The translations under genes were made by a program, and so were the position numbers. The notes below the pieces were generated by a model. That model was not told where the DNA came from. It did no database searches and was given only the letters and a program-made list of their open reading frames with translations. Shown here piece by piece: positions 42,710-52,313 of a DNA stretch of 64,000 bases; the stretch's first letter is position 1, and each line of letters opens with the position of its first letter. Source of the stretch: Nocardioidaceae bacterium (GTDB taxonomy: Bacteria > Actinomycetota > Actinomycetes > Propionibacteriales > Nocardioidaceae); assembly GCA_029266455.1 (NCBI GenBank), contig JAQSWV010000002.1, forward strand, positions 1-64,000, written 5' to 3'.

Positions 42710-43249
42710 GTGCCCGAGCAGACGTGGATACCCCGCTTCCGGACGCCGCGGGCGACGATCACCAAGGTCCTGCGCAGCCCGGCCTTCGCTGAGTCGCGGG
42801 AGCGGGCCGGTGTGATCAGCGACGACTCCGCGGCCCTCCGCCGCCTGGCCGACATCGTGGAGACGCTGGACCACACCCAGGCCCCGCTGTCCGCGGTCGC
42901 GGATCGGGTGGCTGCAGCGGTCCGCTTCCTGCGCGCGCGGGCCGATCGCCTCGAGAGCTCACCGCTGGCCCCGTCCACGACCGGGCCGAGCAGACCGGAA
43001 GGGCGCTCGTCGCCGGACCCGGCGGACGGGGCCGAGCCGGCGTCGACCGCAGCAGGCGACGCCGCGCGGGTAAGACTGATCGTTGCGGCTCTCGACTATC
43101 TCGTGACGCCGATGGACCTGGTGCCCGACTGCCGCGTCGGCGGCTACATCGACGACGTGTTTCTGTTGGGCTGGGTGTTCGGCGCCGCGGTCAACGAGCT
43201 GTCGCCGTACCTGGAGGACCCGCAGGACGAGGACCGCGAGCTCCAGTGA
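42710..43249 (+). CDS. DUF1232 (YkvA-like) membrane protein
   Basis: 179 residues from a GTG at 42710 (VPEQTWIPRF) after GGGAG about nine bases upstream; the frame is open to 42569 but that part is not protein-like. The DUF1232 signature is in the C-terminal part: ALDYLVTPMDLVPDCRVGGYIDDVFLLGWVFGAA, with the P-x-D-L-x-P-D and DD motifs. The rest has a Pro/Ser-rich linker. Function of the family is unknown. The gene overlaps the next by four bases (GTGA). Confidence 0.75.
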   Translation: MPEQTWIPRFRTPRATITKVLRSPAFAESRERAGVISDDSAALRRLADIVETLDHTQAPLSAVADRVAAAVRFLRARADRLESSPLAPSTTGPSRPEGRSSPDPADGAEPASTAAGDAARVRLIVAALDYLVTPMDLVPDCRVGGYIDDVFLLGWVFGAAVNELSPYLEDPQDEDRELQ

Positions 43250-44346
43250 CATCGTCGTACTCGCGCGCTGAGGTGCTCGGCTTCAGGGCCCGGGCCCAGC
43301 AGCTGGACCGGTCGTCGGGCAGGCCCACCGGCACGGCGATCCTCGACCTGGGCGTGCAGGACTCCGGAGCGGACGGCGCCCGGTGGGCCTTGACCAACCG
43401 CGGCGTCGGGCCTGCCGAGGCGGGCGTCGACGAGCTGGCCGCCGTCTGGACCGTCCGTGGCGCTCCGCACGTCTACCGCCGTCTCGACCTGCCGTCGGTC
43501 GCCGCCGCCGTGGCACCGTTCTCGGAGGCGGACGCCGGGAAGCGCATCCTCGACGCGTCCAAGCCGCTCAAGGAGGCGGGCATCGACAACCTCGAGGCCC
43601 TCGACACCGTCGCAGCGACCATGCGGCGGGTCGTGGCAGCGCCCATGCGCAAGGGTGCCGTGTCCGCGCGGCTCACGGAGCTGCTGGACCCCCCCTACCT
43701 ACGGTTCTGCCGGCCGTGCAACGCCACCCACCCGTACGAGATGCCGTTCCGGCTGGCCGCCCTCCGAGCGGGCCTGGAGCTGGAGGCGCAGACCTCACCG
43801 CCTGTCCTACGCCCCCTCGCCGGCTTCCAGGCGGCCGAGACCGCGGCCGAGCAGCACGACGTCGTCCGGGCGTACCTCCGGCTGCTCGGACCGGCCACCC
43901 CCAGACACGTGGCCGACTATCTCGACGCGCCGGTCACCGACGTCCGGGCGCGATGGCCGTCGGATGCCGTCGAGGTGCTCGTCGGCGACGAGCTGCGGTG
44001 GGTGCTGGCCGCTGACGAGGGGGCACTGGCGGCCGGTCCGGCGCGCCTGACCCGGCTGCTCGGACCCTTCGACCTGTTCCTGCAGGCGAGGGACCGGACG
44101 CTGCTGGTCGACGACCGGACCCACGCCAAACACATGTGGCCGACGCTCGGGCGACCCGGTGGCGTCCTGGTCGACAGCGAGGTGGTCGGCGCATGGCGTC
44201 CGCGGAAGGCCGGCCGGAAGCTCCGGGTGCATGTCGAGCTGTGGACCGACGCGTCCCGAGCGGTCCGGACGTCGATCGAGGAACAGGCTCAGCGTCTGGC
44301 CGACCACCGCCACGCGGCACTGTCCGGGGTGGAGTACGCCGACTGA
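43246..44346 (+). CDS. winged-helix DNA-binding protein (HTH_42 / YcaQ-AlkX family)
   Basis: 366 residues from a GTG overlapping the DUF1232 stop. The pattern matches PF06224-type proteins: ALTNRGVGPAEAGVDELAAVWTVRGAPHVYRRLDLPSVAAAV (start with AxWxRGxxH), followed by AYLRLLGPATPRHVADYLD, LLGPFDLFLQARDRTLLVDD and GRPGGVLVDSEVVGAWRPRKAGRKLRVHVELW. In relatives (AlkX/YcaQ/AlkZ) members act as glycosylases unhooking interstrand crosslinks, but the catalytic residues differ between subfamilies and cannot be assigned here. It may be a DNA repair protein. It converges with a hydrolase gene. Confidence 0.8.
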   Translation: MTSSYSRAEVLGFRARAQQLDRSSGRPTGTAILDLGVQDSGADGARWALTNRGVGPAEAGVDELAAVWTVRGAPHVYRRLDLPSVAAAVAPFSEADAGKRILDASKPLKEAGIDNLEALDTVAATMRRVVAAPMRKGAVSARLTELLDPPYLRFCRPCNATHPYEMPFRLAALRAGLELEAQTSPPVLRPLAGFQAAETAAEQHDVVRAYLRLLGPATPRHVADYLDAPVTDVRARWPSDAVEVLVGDELRWVLAADEGALAAGPARLTRLLGPFDLFLQARDRTLLVDDRTHAKHMWPTLGRPGGVLVDSEVVGAWRPRKAGRKLRVHVELWTDASRAVRTSIEEQAQRLADHRHAALSGVEYAD

Positions 44347-44397
44347 GCGGTGGGTCCGGGACCTGCAGGAACACCGGAGCCCTCCTCCACGCGCGGG

Positions 44398-45246
44398 TCA
44401 CCGAACAGGTGATCGGCGACGTCGAGGGCCGCCGGGCAGGGCATCCAGGAACCTCTCCACGTGGGCCGCGACCAGCGCCGGATGCTGCCAGTGCGGGCTG
44501 TGGCCCGCCCCTGGCACGACCGACAACGTCGCTTGCGGCAGATGTGCGCACAGTGACCGCTGCTCGGCCGGACCGACGAGCGGGTCGGCGTCACCCCACA
44601 CGAGCAGCACAGGGCAGGTGACGCGGTCAAGTCCGGCGACGCCGTCGTGGGCGAGCAACCCCGCGAAGGTCTGCTGCCAGACCCGGGCCGGGACCAGCCG
44701 GCTCTCTCGCGCGAGCATCTCGGCGAACGCGTCCGGCAGCTGGCCGCCCACCGTCATGACCCCGAGCTGGTCGAGGAACTCGTCCGAGACCGGGTCCTCG
44801 AGACCGGCCAGCACGGTGTCGGCGAACTGACGGGCTTCCGGGCTGCCGGACAGTGTCAGCGGCGCGCCGATCATCACCAGGCCGGCCACCCGCGCCGGCA
44901 GGCTCGCCGCCAGCTGACGCTCCGGGAGGGTGCTGGACGAGTGGCCGACCAGCACCGCCCGCCGGATCTGGACGACATCCAGGAACGCAAGGAGGTCAGC
45001 CGCGTAGTCGCCGACACTGAAGCCGGTCGACGGGTGGTCGGACCCGCCATGGCCGCGTGGCGACAACGCTAACCAGTGGACCCGGGGCGTCAGGCACTCC
45101 AGCACCGGCCAGAAGGAACGCCACGAGTCGCCCATCCCGGGCATGAGAACCACGGGCGGCCGGTCAGCGGGCCCGCCCTCGGCGTACTGCAGCCGGAGCC
45201 CCGTAGGAAGCATCGCCGTACGAGGAGCCGGCCCCGGAGGGAGCAC
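44398..45246 (-). CDS. alpha/beta hydrolase, serine type
   Basis: 282 residues from a GTG at 45246 (ATG at 45213 possible). The fold signatures are VVLMPGMGDSWRSFWPVLECL (oxyanion), LVGHSSSTLPE (nucleophile Ser in GHSSS), LLVWGDADPLVGP (acid Asp) and VPGAGHSPHWQHPA (catalytic His). This is a complete hydrolase of unknown substrate. Upstream on the minus strand lies an unusual inverted repeat (45315-45343). No signal peptide. Confidence 0.85.
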   Translation of the reverse strand: MLPPGPAPRTAMLPTGLRLQYAEGGPADRPPVVLMPGMGDSWRSFWPVLECLTPRVHWLALSPRGHGGSDHPSTGFSVGDYAADLLAFLDVVQIRRAVLVGHSSSTLPERQLAASLPARVAGLVMIGAPLTLSGSPEARQFADTVLAGLEDPVSDEFLDQLGVMTVGGQLPDAFAEMLARESRLVPARVWQQTFAGLLAHDGVAGLDRVTCPVLLVWGDADPLVGPAEQRSLCAHLPQATLSVVPGAGHSPHWQHPALVAAHVERFLDALPGGPRRRRSPVR

Positions 45247-45314
45247 CCAGCCAGTATGGCCAACCTGGCTGCCGGCGGCTCAGCACCGCGGCATCGCGTC
45301 CCACGGTCGCTGAA

Positions 45315-45343
45315 CCGTGTCCGGACATCCAGTCCGGACACGG
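45315..45343. repeat. 12-bp-arm inverted repeat with extra copies of GTCCGGACAC
   Basis: CCGTGTCCGGAC (45315-45326), five bases, then GTCCGGACACGG (45332-45343) are perfectly complementary. A third copy of GTCCGGACAC follows at 45346-45355, so the core occurs three times in alternating orientation. It lies between the minus-strand M23 gene (ending 45379) and the start of the minus-strand hydrolase (45246). A terminator or a regulator binding site are both possible; no T-run follows. Confidence 0.7.
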
Positions 45344-45378
45344 GGTCCGGACACCGGGTCCGGGGTCCATTGGCGAGG

Positions 45379-46569
45379 TCAGTGCCGCGCCAGGCCGAAC
45401 CTGTGCCGGAACAGGTCAGGCTGGTTGCGCAGCAGGAAGACCGCGTTCGACGTGCGCCACGAGCCAGGGCTCTCCGAACCGTCACCGTCCCAGTCACCGG
45501 CCACCGGGAGGCCACCGCGCCCGAAGCTCGCGGTCCGGACCTGCCCCGTCCTCAGCCGCAACGTCCACGAGCTGGTGGCCTTGTCGTAGACGCCGACGTC
45601 GGTCCGGCCGTCGCCGTCCCAGTCGCCGGTGACCGGGATGGAGCCGACGCGGCCGAACTTGATCCTGGTGGTGGAGCCGTCGGCGGCACGCAGCAGGAAG
45701 CTCTGCCGGCGGGGGCTGAAGACCCCCACGTCGGTCCGGCCGTTGCCGTTCCAGTCCCCGGTCACCGGCACGTCGCGGATCTTGCCCAGCGAGATGGTCC
45801 GGATGCCTCCACCGTCCGCGCGCAGCGAGAAGGTGCGGGTCGTCCGGTTCCACACGCCGACGCCGGTACGGCCGTCGCCGTCCCAGTCGCCGACGACGGG
45901 CAGGTCACCGGACGCGCCGAACCTGATCACGTCGGCCGTCCCGCGCCCCTTGCGGAGCCGGAAGGCGTTGGTGTCCTTCAGCGGCCGGAAGACGCCGACC
46001 TCGGTACGGCGGTCGCCGCGCCAGTTCCCGGCGATCGGTGCGTCGCCACAGTTGTGCGACCTGATCGTGGTGTTGTAGACGAGCTGGCTGCCGTGGAAGA
46101 CGGCCGGCACCACCGCTGTGTCGCGCCGCTCCTCGAAGTGCAGGTGGGGCCCGGTGGAGCCGCCGCTGGAGCCGAGCAGGCCGATCATCGCCCCTTGGTC
46201 AACCCGCTGACCCACCACCACGAACTGGGCGTCCAGATGTGCGTAGACGCTCTCCCAGCCCCGGCTGTGAGACACGCGGATGTACTTGCCGTACGACGTC
46301 GAGCCCGTGTCGCCCACCGTCGTGACCACGCCCGGCGCACTTGCTCGGACCGACGCCCGGTAGTCGTCGTCTCGGTTGAAGTCCACTGAGTACACGCTGG
46401 GGCTGTGGCCCGAGCGGGTCTCGGCCCGCCAGTCCTGGCCGCAGCGGAACGGTGCCTCGAAGTCGGGTGGCTGCACGGCCGCCGCCGCGCTCATGGGGAG
46501 AAGGCCGAGCAGGAGCGCCCCTCCTGACAGCGCGACCGCGCAGCAGATACCGGAGCAGCGAGCAGGCAT
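45379..46569 (-). CDS. secreted M23 metallopeptidase with VCBS/FG-GAP-like repeats
   Basis: 396 residues from the ATG at 46569 with GGGAAGG six bases upstream. A signal peptide covers residues 1-30. The M23 domain (about 38-170) has H55/D63 in SGHSPSVYSVDFN, H111 in VYAHLD and the H142-L-H144 pair in GPHLHFE, the zinc ligands and catalytic His of lysostaphin-type peptidases. Then five copies of a PVxGDWDGDGRTDVGVY-like repeat follow every 45-50 residues (PIAGNWRGD, PVVGDWDGD, PVTGDWNGN, PVTGDWDGD, PVAGDWDGD), a probable substrate- or cell-wall-binding propeller. It is probably an exported peptidoglycan endopeptidase or a spore/envelope factor. Confidence 0.87.
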   Translation of the reverse strand: MPARCSGICCAVALSGGALLLGLLPMSAAAAVQPPDFEAPFRCGQDWRAETRSGHSPSVYSVDFNRDDDYRASVRASAPGVVTTVGDTGSTSYGKYIRVSHSRGWESVYAHLDAQFVVVGQRVDQGAMIGLLGSSGGSTGPHLHFEERRDTAVVPAVFHGSQLVYNTTIRSHNCGDAPIAGNWRGDRRTEVGVFRPLKDTNAFRLRKGRGTADVIRFGASGDLPVVGDWDGDGRTGVGVWNRTTRTFSLRADGGGIRTISLGKIRDVPVTGDWNGNGRTDVGVFSPRRQSFLLRAADGSTTRIKFGRVGSIPVTGDWDGDGRTDVGVYDKATSSWTLRLRTGQVRTASFGRGGLPVAGDWDGDGSESPGSWRTSNAVFLLRNQPDLFRHRFGLARH

Positions 46570-46641
46570 GAGTGGCCTTCCCAGGGAGAATGCAGCCGGA
46601 GATGCCGGTACAGAAGGCGACCAGCTCGGCTATGACCACTC

Positions 46642-46647
46642 ATTGTA
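46642..46647 (-). promoter_or_regulatory. possible -10 element of the M23 gene
   Basis: On the minus strand TACAAT lies 72-78 bases before the start codon at 46569, in an AT-rich patch that stands out from its surroundings. No matching -35 hexamer is clear at 16-18 bases, so this is weak. Confidence 0.3.
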
Positions 46648-46681
46648 ATCGAATGACTGCGGATAGTAGTAATCGCGCCTG

Positions 46682-47569
46682 TCAGCGGCTATCCGGAGCG
46701 CTGTCCGTCGTACGCATTCGGATGAGTCCTTCCTGCGCCACGGAGGCGACGAGAGTGCCGTCGGCAGTGAAGATCCGCGCCTGGGTGTAGCCACGGCCGC
46801 CTGTCGCAGTCGGTGAGACCTGGTCGTAGAGCAGCCACCGGTCGGCCCGCACCGGCCGGTGGAACCACACCGCGTGGTCCAGGGACGCCGCCTGCAGCCC
46901 CGGCTGGCCGATCATCACGCCGTGCGGCACCAGCGACGATCCGAGCAGGGTGAGGTCGCTGGCGTACGTCAGCACGCAGGTGTTCAGGGCCGGGTCGTCG
47001 GGGAGCTCGGCGGCGGCCCGGAACCAGACCCGCGCCCTGGCCGGCCGGCCGTGCGCCTCCAGCCCGCCGCCGGGACGGGTGTCGCCGGCATAGTGGACGT
47101 CCAGGGCCGACCACTCCTGGCGCCAGCTGCTCTCGGCGCGGGTGCTGACCCGGCCGAGCAGCTCGGCCAGGTCGGGACACTCATCGGCCGGTGCCACCTT
47201 CGGCATCGCGTCCTGGTGCTCGAAGCCGTGCTCGGGACGCTGGAAGGACGCGGTCAGATAGAAGATGGCGCGCCCGTGCTGGCGCGCCGAGACCCGTCGG
47301 GTACTGAACGACGAACCGTCGCGGATCCGCTCGACGTCGTAGACGATCGGCACGCCGGTGTCTCCGCCGCGCAGGAAGTACGAGTGCAGCGAGTGGGGGG
47401 TGCGGTCGGCGTCGACGGTCTGGCACGCGGCCATCAGCGCCTGGGCGGCCACCTGCCCACCGAAGACCCGCTGCAACGTCGACTTCGGTGGTTGCGCTCC
47501 GCGGTAGAGGTCGACCTCGAGACGCTCGAGATCGAGGATGTCGACGAGCTCGGACACCGAAATCGGCAC
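46682..47569 (-). CDS. acyl-CoA thioesterase II (TesB-like)
   Basis: 295 residues from a GTG with GAGG eight bases upstream. It shows the double hot-dog TesB pattern: STLQRVFGGQVAAQALMAACQTV, LHSYFLRGGDTGVPIVYDVERIRDG, and in the second half TYASDLTLLGSSLVPHGVM followed by SLDHAVWFHRPVRADRWLLYDQVSPTATGGRGYTQARIF. The residues Asp/Gln/Thr in these segments correspond to the catalytic set of E. coli TesB. It hydrolyses medium/long acyl-CoA. The gene is transcribed away from the PAC2 gene's end with 70 bases between. Confidence 0.92.
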   Translation of the reverse strand: MPISVSELVDILDLERLEVDLYRGAQPPKSTLQRVFGGQVAAQALMAACQTVDADRTPHSLHSYFLRGGDTGVPIVYDVERIRDGSSFSTRRVSARQHGRAIFYLTASFQRPEHGFEHQDAMPKVAPADECPDLAELLGRVSTRAESSWRQEWSALDVHYAGDTRPGGGLEAHGRPARARVWFRAAAELPDDPALNTCVLTYASDLTLLGSSLVPHGVMIGQPGLQAASLDHAVWFHRPVRADRWLLYDQVSPTATGGRGYTQARIFTADGTLVASVAQEGLIRMRTTDSAPDSR

Positions 47570-47639
47570 GCCGCATCCTCGCAGATGCCGCCGCGCCCCC
47601 AGGGCGCGGTCAGTCGGTGCCGGCAGCGCCGACCACGGG

Positions 47640-48698
47640 TCAGTCCCGACCCTCGCGGTGGTCCAGCCCGGCCAGGAACTGCTCGAACTGCTGGCCGAGC
47701 TCGTCGGCCGACGGAAGCTCGTCGTCGCGAGCCAGCATGGACTGTCCGGCGCCGCGCGAGAAGGCGTCGTACTGCTGCTCCAGCGCGCTCAGCACCTCCT
47801 CGCCCTCCTGCTCGACGACCTGGCGGTCGACCTCACCGAGCGTGACCGACGCGGCCTCGGCCAGAGCGTCCAGGTCGAAGGTCAGTCCGGCTGCCGCACC
47901 CGCGGCCTCGAGCAGGGTGACCGCGGCGGGCGCGAACTCGACCTGCGACACGTAGTGCGGCACGTGGGCGACGTAGCCCATCGCGTCCTGGCCCCACTCC
48001 CCCAGGCGCAGCTCCAGCAGCGCCTGCGCGCTGGCGGGTACCACCAACCGGCCCGACCACAGGTTGGGCCGGTCCACCAGCTCGGGGCGGGTGGCGTGTG
48101 CAGTGACCACGATGGGCCGGGTGTGTGGCACAGCCATCGGCACGGCCCCTATCCCCACCACCAGGCGCACGCCGAAGGTCTCGACGATCCGGCGGACGGC
48201 GTCGGCGAAGCCCTCCCAGCCGTAGTCGGGCTCGGGGCCGGCCAGCAGCAGGTACGGGGTGCCGGCGGCATCGACGAGGCGGCGGACGTCCAGTCGCGGC
48301 GCCTCGTAGGCGCTGTAGTGATCCTGGTCGAAGGCCAGCGGTGGCCGTCGGGCCCGGTAGTCGAACAACCGGTCGACGTCCAGCGCGGCGACGACCTCGC
48401 CGCCCACCGGGCCGCCCGCCCGGTCATCCGGCAGGTCGTCCACCTGGCCGTCCACCTGCTCGTCCGGCCGCCCGACAGTGGCGTCGGCGCCGAGCAGGTG
48501 GTCGGCAGCAAGCCGTCCCGCCTGCCCGGCGGACAGGAAGCCGTCCAGGGCGTGCAGGAGCACCGGCCCGCCGTCGGGCGTCTGCAGACTGCCGGCCCTC
48601 GGGGCCGACAGCCGCAGGAGATCGCTGCCGGCGGTGATGGTGGCGTAATCGCGGCCCGACCACCATCTACGGGTTCGTGGTTTGGATGTCCCAGTCAT
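47640..48698 (-). CDS. PAC2 family protein
   Basis: 352 residues from the ATG at 48698 with GGGAG seven bases upstream; the longer frame to 48794 lacks protein character. The PAC2 signature is LLHALDGFLSAGQAGRLAADHLLG at the N-terminal side and YLLLAGPEPDYGWEGFADAVRRIVETFGVRLVVGIGAVPMAVPHTRP in the middle. PAC2 proteins relate to proteasome-assembly chaperones; actinobacteria with 20S proteasomes often carry one, but the molecular role here is unproven. A Glu/Gln-rich helical tail (about 290-352) follows. It is followed by the TesB gene on the same strand. Confidence 0.85.
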   Translation of the reverse strand: MTGTSKPRTRRWWSGRDYATITAGSDLLRLSAPRAGSLQTPDGGPVLLHALDGFLSAGQAGRLAADHLLGADATVGRPDEQVDGQVDDLPDDRAGGPVGGEVVAALDVDRLFDYRARRPPLAFDQDHYSAYEAPRLDVRRLVDAAGTPYLLLAGPEPDYGWEGFADAVRRIVETFGVRLVVGIGAVPMAVPHTRPIVVTAHATRPELVDRPNLWSGRLVVPASAQALLELRLGEWGQDAMGYVAHVPHYVSQVEFAPAAVTLLEAAGAAAGLTFDLDALAEAASVTLGEVDRQVVEQEGEEVLSALEQQYDAFSRGAGQSMLARDDELPSADELGQQFEQFLAGLDHREGRD

Positions 48699-48768
48699 GA
48701 CGTCGCTCCCAACACACAGCCGGTACCCAGCATTCCGCACGGCAGCGGAGGGGCGACAGTCGACCGGG

Positions 48769-50280
48769 CTACCGCACGGCGGTGCGCTGAGCATCGCCCT
48801 CCGCGCCGGCGCGCATCCGGCTGTGCCTGAAGCCGTACAAGGCGTAGACCACCAGGCCGAGCGCCATCCAGATCCCGAACCGCACCCATGTCTCAGCGAT
48901 GAGGTTGAGCATCAACCACAGGCAGGCCAACACGGACAGGGTGACCACGAGGGGAGCAGCCGGCACTCGGAAGGACCGATGCAGATCGGGCTGAGTACGT
49001 CGCAGGATGAGAACGCCGACACTGACGAGGATGAACGCGAACAGTGTTCCGATGTTGACGAGGTCGGCGAGCGCGCTGAGTCCGACGAAGCCGGCGATCA
49101 CCGCCACGCCGACGCCCACGATCGCGGTGAGCACATGCGGCGTCCCGAACGTCGGGTGTACCTTCGCCAGCCCGGTGGGTAGCAGTCCGTCACGCGCCAT
49201 GGCGAAGCCGACCCTGGTCTGGCCCAGCATGAGGATCATCACGACCACGGTGAGACCGATGCACGCCCCGAACGAGATGACATTCGCCATCCAGCCGATC
49301 CCGACCGCGTCGAACGCGTCCGCGAGCGGAGAGGCGCTGTTGGGATCGATCTGGCGATAGTCCTGCATGCCCGATACGACCAGGCTGACCGCGACGTACA
49401 GCACCGTCACGATGGCCAGTGACGCGATGATGCCGATGGGCAGATTGCGTTGCGGGTTCCTGCACTCCTCCGCGGTGGTGGCGACCACGTCGAAGCCGAT
49501 GAAGGCGAAGAACACGATGGCCGCGCCGGCGAACACTCCTCCGATACCGAAGACCGCCGGCTCCAGGCCGAGTAGCAGGGTCACCAGAGGCTGCTTCAGC
49601 CCGGCACCCGCCTCCCCCGCCTCGGTCGACGGCGGGATGAACGGCGTCAGGTTGCTCATCTCGACGTACGCGATGCCGACCACGATCACGATGGCGATGA
49701 CCGTCAGCTTGATGGCTACAACGACCTGGTTGACCCGGCTGGACAGCTTGATGCCGCCGATCAGCACCACGGTCACCAGCAGCGCGATCACGACGGCCGG
49801 CAGGTTGACGACGCCCGTCTCCGCGGTCGCGACCGATGCGGGAATCTCCAGCGGGGTGCCGTCGAGCAGTGTGGCCAGGTAGCCGGAGAAGCCGACCGAG
49901 AGCGCCGCCGCGCCGAGTGTGAATTCGAGGATGAGATCCCAACCGATGATCCAGGCGATCGCCTCGCCCAGGGTGGCGAATGAGAAGGTGTACGCGCTGC
50001 CGGCCACTGGCACCGTCGAGGCGAACTCCGCGTAGCACACCGCGGCGAGCGCACAGGCGATGCCGGCCACCACGAAGGACAGGGCCACTGCCGGCCCGGC
50101 GTTGGTTGCGGCGACCTGGCCGGTGAGCACGAAGATCCCGGCCCCGATGCACACCCCGATGCCGAACACCGTGAGATCGAGCGAGCCGAGGTTCTTCTTC
50201 AGCTTGTGACCCGGCTCGTCGGTGTCGCGCATGGACTGCTCGACGGTCTTCTTGCGCAGAACGGCGCTCGTGATACTCAC
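48769..50280 (-). CDS. APC-family cationic-amino-acid-type permease
   Basis: 503 residues from a GTG at 50280 (MSITSAVLRKKTVEQSMRDTDEPG), chosen because CAT-family transporters begin with this RxKxVEQSxxDTDEP pattern; a GTG at 50307 would add nine unsupported residues. The twelve spans include LTVFGIGVCIGAGIFVLTGQVA (span 1), the loop GFDVVATTAEECRNPQRNLPIGII and LVNIGTLFAFILVSVGVLILRRTQPDL, hallmarks of the CAT subgroup (SLC7A1-like). It probably imports basic or neutral amino acids. It is transcribed in the same direction as dxs, 54 bases downstream of that gene. Confidence 0.88.
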   Translation of the reverse strand: MSITSAVLRKKTVEQSMRDTDEPGHKLKKNLGSLDLTVFGIGVCIGAGIFVLTGQVAATNAGPAVALSFVVAGIACALAAVCYAEFASTVPVAGSAYTFSFATLGEAIAWIIGWDLILEFTLGAAALSVGFSGYLATLLDGTPLEIPASVATAETGVVNLPAVVIALLVTVVLIGGIKLSSRVNQVVVAIKLTVIAIVIVVGIAYVEMSNLTPFIPPSTEAGEAGAGLKQPLVTLLLGLEPAVFGIGGVFAGAAIVFFAFIGFDVVATTAEECRNPQRNLPIGIIASLAIVTVLYVAVSLVVSGMQDYRQIDPNSASPLADAFDAVGIGWMANVISFGACIGLTVVVMILMLGQTRVGFAMARDGLLPTGLAKVHPTFGTPHVLTAIVGVGVAVIAGFVGLSALADLVNIGTLFAFILVSVGVLILRRTQPDLHRSFRVPAAPLVVTLSVLACLWLMLNLIAETWVRFGIWMALGLVVYALYGFRHSRMRAGAEGDAQRTAVR

Positions 50281-50333
50281 GGGCGAGAAGGTAGACCTTC
50301 GCGCCACTTTTGCCTAGATCTTCCGGAACCTGA

Positions 50334-52250
50334 CTAGCTGCTATTGGGCCTGGCTGCCTTCGCGCCCGCTGCTCTGCTGCCTGCGGGTGGGTGCAGGAGG
50401 GCGTGCACGGCCGCTGCCACCGCCGGCGGGGTGAGGCCCGAGCGCGCCAGCAGCACGTCGCGCTTGCAGTGCACGGGGAACTCCTGCGGGATCGCGTGCA
50501 CCTGGACGGGTGTGGCCACCCCGGCATCAGCCATCGCGCCCCGCACGGCGGCGCCGAAACCGCCCGAGCGACCGCTGTCCTCGACGGTGGCGACCAGCGC
50601 GTGGTCGCGGGCGAGCCCGACAATCTCCGGGGCGACCGGCAACAGCCATCGTGGGTCGACGACCGTCACACCGACCCCTTGGTCCAGCAGATCGCGGGAC
50701 GCCTCCACCGCCGTCGTGACCATTGCGCCGGCGGCGACCAGCAGCACGTCCGGGGCGCCGGCCCGGACCATGACGTCGACGCCGCCCTCGCGCGCCATCG
50801 GCTCGAGGTCGGGGGCGACAGGGCCCTTCGGCCAACGCAGCGCGGTCGGTGCGTCGTCGACGCCGACCGCCTCCCGCAGCAGCTCGCGAAGGCGCGTGCC
50901 GTCACGAGGGGCGGCGACCCGGAGGCCGGGCACGATCCCGAGCAGCGACAGGTCCCACATCCCGTTGTGCGAGGCTCCGTCCTCCCCCGTCACCCCGGCG
51001 CGGTCGAGCACGAAGGTCACCGCGCAGTTGTGCAGAGCCACGTCGAGCAGCACCTGGTCGAAGGCGCGGTTCAGGAAGGTCGAGTAGATGGCGACCACGG
51101 GATGCATGCCGCCCATGGCGAGTCCCGCCGCGCTGGTCACCGCGTGCTGCTCGGCGATGCCGACGTCGAAGACGCGGTCGGGGAACTTGTCGGCGAAGGC
51201 ATCCAGCCCGGTGGGATGCAGCATGGCCGCGGTGATGCCCACGATGTCGTCGCGCTCGGCGGCCAGCACGGCGACCTCGTCGCGGAAGACGTGCATCCAG
51301 GTGGTCGGAGGTGCGACCAGCGCCTCACCGGTGTCCAGGTCGAAGGGGACGGCCTGGTGCATCTGGTCGAGCACGTCATCGACCGCACGGTCGTAGCCGT
51401 GTCCCTTCTCGGTTATCACGTGCACGACCACCGGGCCGCCGAATCCCTTGGCCTGCCTCAGTGCGGTCTCGACGGCGTCGAGGTCGTGGCCGTCGATGGG
51501 GCCGACGTGCTTGAGACCGAGGTCCTCGAACAGCCCCTGCGGCGCGAGGGCGTCCTTGAGCCCGCGTTTGACCGCGTGCAGCGCCTCGTAGGCGGTCGGC
51601 CCGACCACGGCGATGGCGTTGAGTCGTTCCTTGACGGTCTTGAGGGTCCGCTCGTAGCGCGGGTCCGTGCGCAGCCCGGACAGCCTCTCGGCCAGGCCGC
51701 CGACGGTAGGTGAGTAGGAGCGACCGTTGTCGTTGACCACGACGACCAACGGACGGTCCTTCCCGGCGGCGATGTTGTTGAGCGCCTCCCAGGCCATGCC
51801 GCCCGTGAGGGCACCGTCACCCACGACGGCGACGACATGCCTGTGATCGCCCTTCAGGGCGTACGCCTTGGCCAGGCCGTCGGCGTACGACAGGGCGGTG
51901 GACGCATGCGAGTTCTCGATCGTGTCGTGGTCGGACTCGGCGCGGCTCGGGTACCCGGACAGACCGCCCTCCTGCCGGAGCGAGTCGAAGTCGCCGGCAC
52001 GCCCGGTGAGCATCTTGTGCACGTAGGCCTGGTGCCCGGTGTCGAACAGGATCCGGTCGTGCGGGGAGTCGAACACCCGGTGCAGGCCGAGGGTCAGCTC
52101 GACGACCCCCAGGTTGGGCCCGAGATGGCCGCCATGCGTGGCGACCGCCGCCACGACGGCGACCCGGATCTCCTCGGCCAGCGTGCCCAGCTGGGTCGCG
52201 TCGAGGGTGCCGAGGTCACGGGGCCCCTCGAGGTCGTCGAGCAGACCCAT
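50334..52250 (-). CDS. dxs: 1-deoxy-D-xylulose-5-phosphate synthase
   Basis: 638 residues from the ATG at 52250 with GGAGG eight bases upstream, normal length for DXS. TPP-binding motif [16 protein letters not shown] lies at 144-159, active-site His in [16 protein letters not shown] and [12 protein letters not shown], and the catalytic Glu in [24 protein letters not shown] joins pyruvate and glyceraldehyde 3-phosphate to make DXP, first step of the non-mevalonate isoprenoid route and precursor of thiamine and pyridoxal phosphate. The gene begins divergent from a HIT-family gene, 63 bases away. Only this gene of the MEP route is in the window. Confidence 0.97.
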   Translation of the reverse strand: MGLLDDLEGPRDLGTLDATQLGTLAEEIRVAVVAAVATHGGHLGPNLGVVELTLGLHRVFDSPHDRILFDTGHQAYVHKMLTGRAGDFDSLRQEGGLSGYPSRAESDHDTIENSHASTALSYADGLAKAYALKGDHRHVVAVVGDGALTGGMAWEALNNIAAGKDRPLVVVVNDNGRSYSPTVGGLAERLSGLRTDPRYERTLKTVKERLNAIAVVGPTAYEALHAVKRGLKDALAPQGLFEDLGLKHVGPIDGHDLDAVETALRQAKGFGGPVVVHVITEKGHGYDRAVDDVLDQMHQAVPFDLDTGEALVAPPTTWMHVFRDEVAVLAAERDDIVGITAAMLHPTGLDAFADKFPDRVFDVGIAEQHAVTSAAGLAMGGMHPVVAIYSTFLNRAFDQVLLDVALHNCAVTFVLDRAGVTGEDGASHNGMWDLSLLGIVPGLRVAAPRDGTRLRELLREAVGVDDAPTALRWPKGPVAPDLEPMAREGGVDVMVRAGAPDVLLVAAGAMVTTAVEASRDLLDQGVGVTVVDPRWLLPVAPEIVGLARDHALVATVEDSGRSGGFGAAVRGAMADAGVATPVQVHAIPQEFPVHCKRDVLLARSGLTPPAVAAAVHALLHPPAGSRAAGAKAARPNSS

Positions 52251-52313
52251 GCCGGCAGCCTCCGTCTCCGATGGCTGATAGCCACCGAGGCGAAAGTCTA
52301 GGCGGACCCGGGC

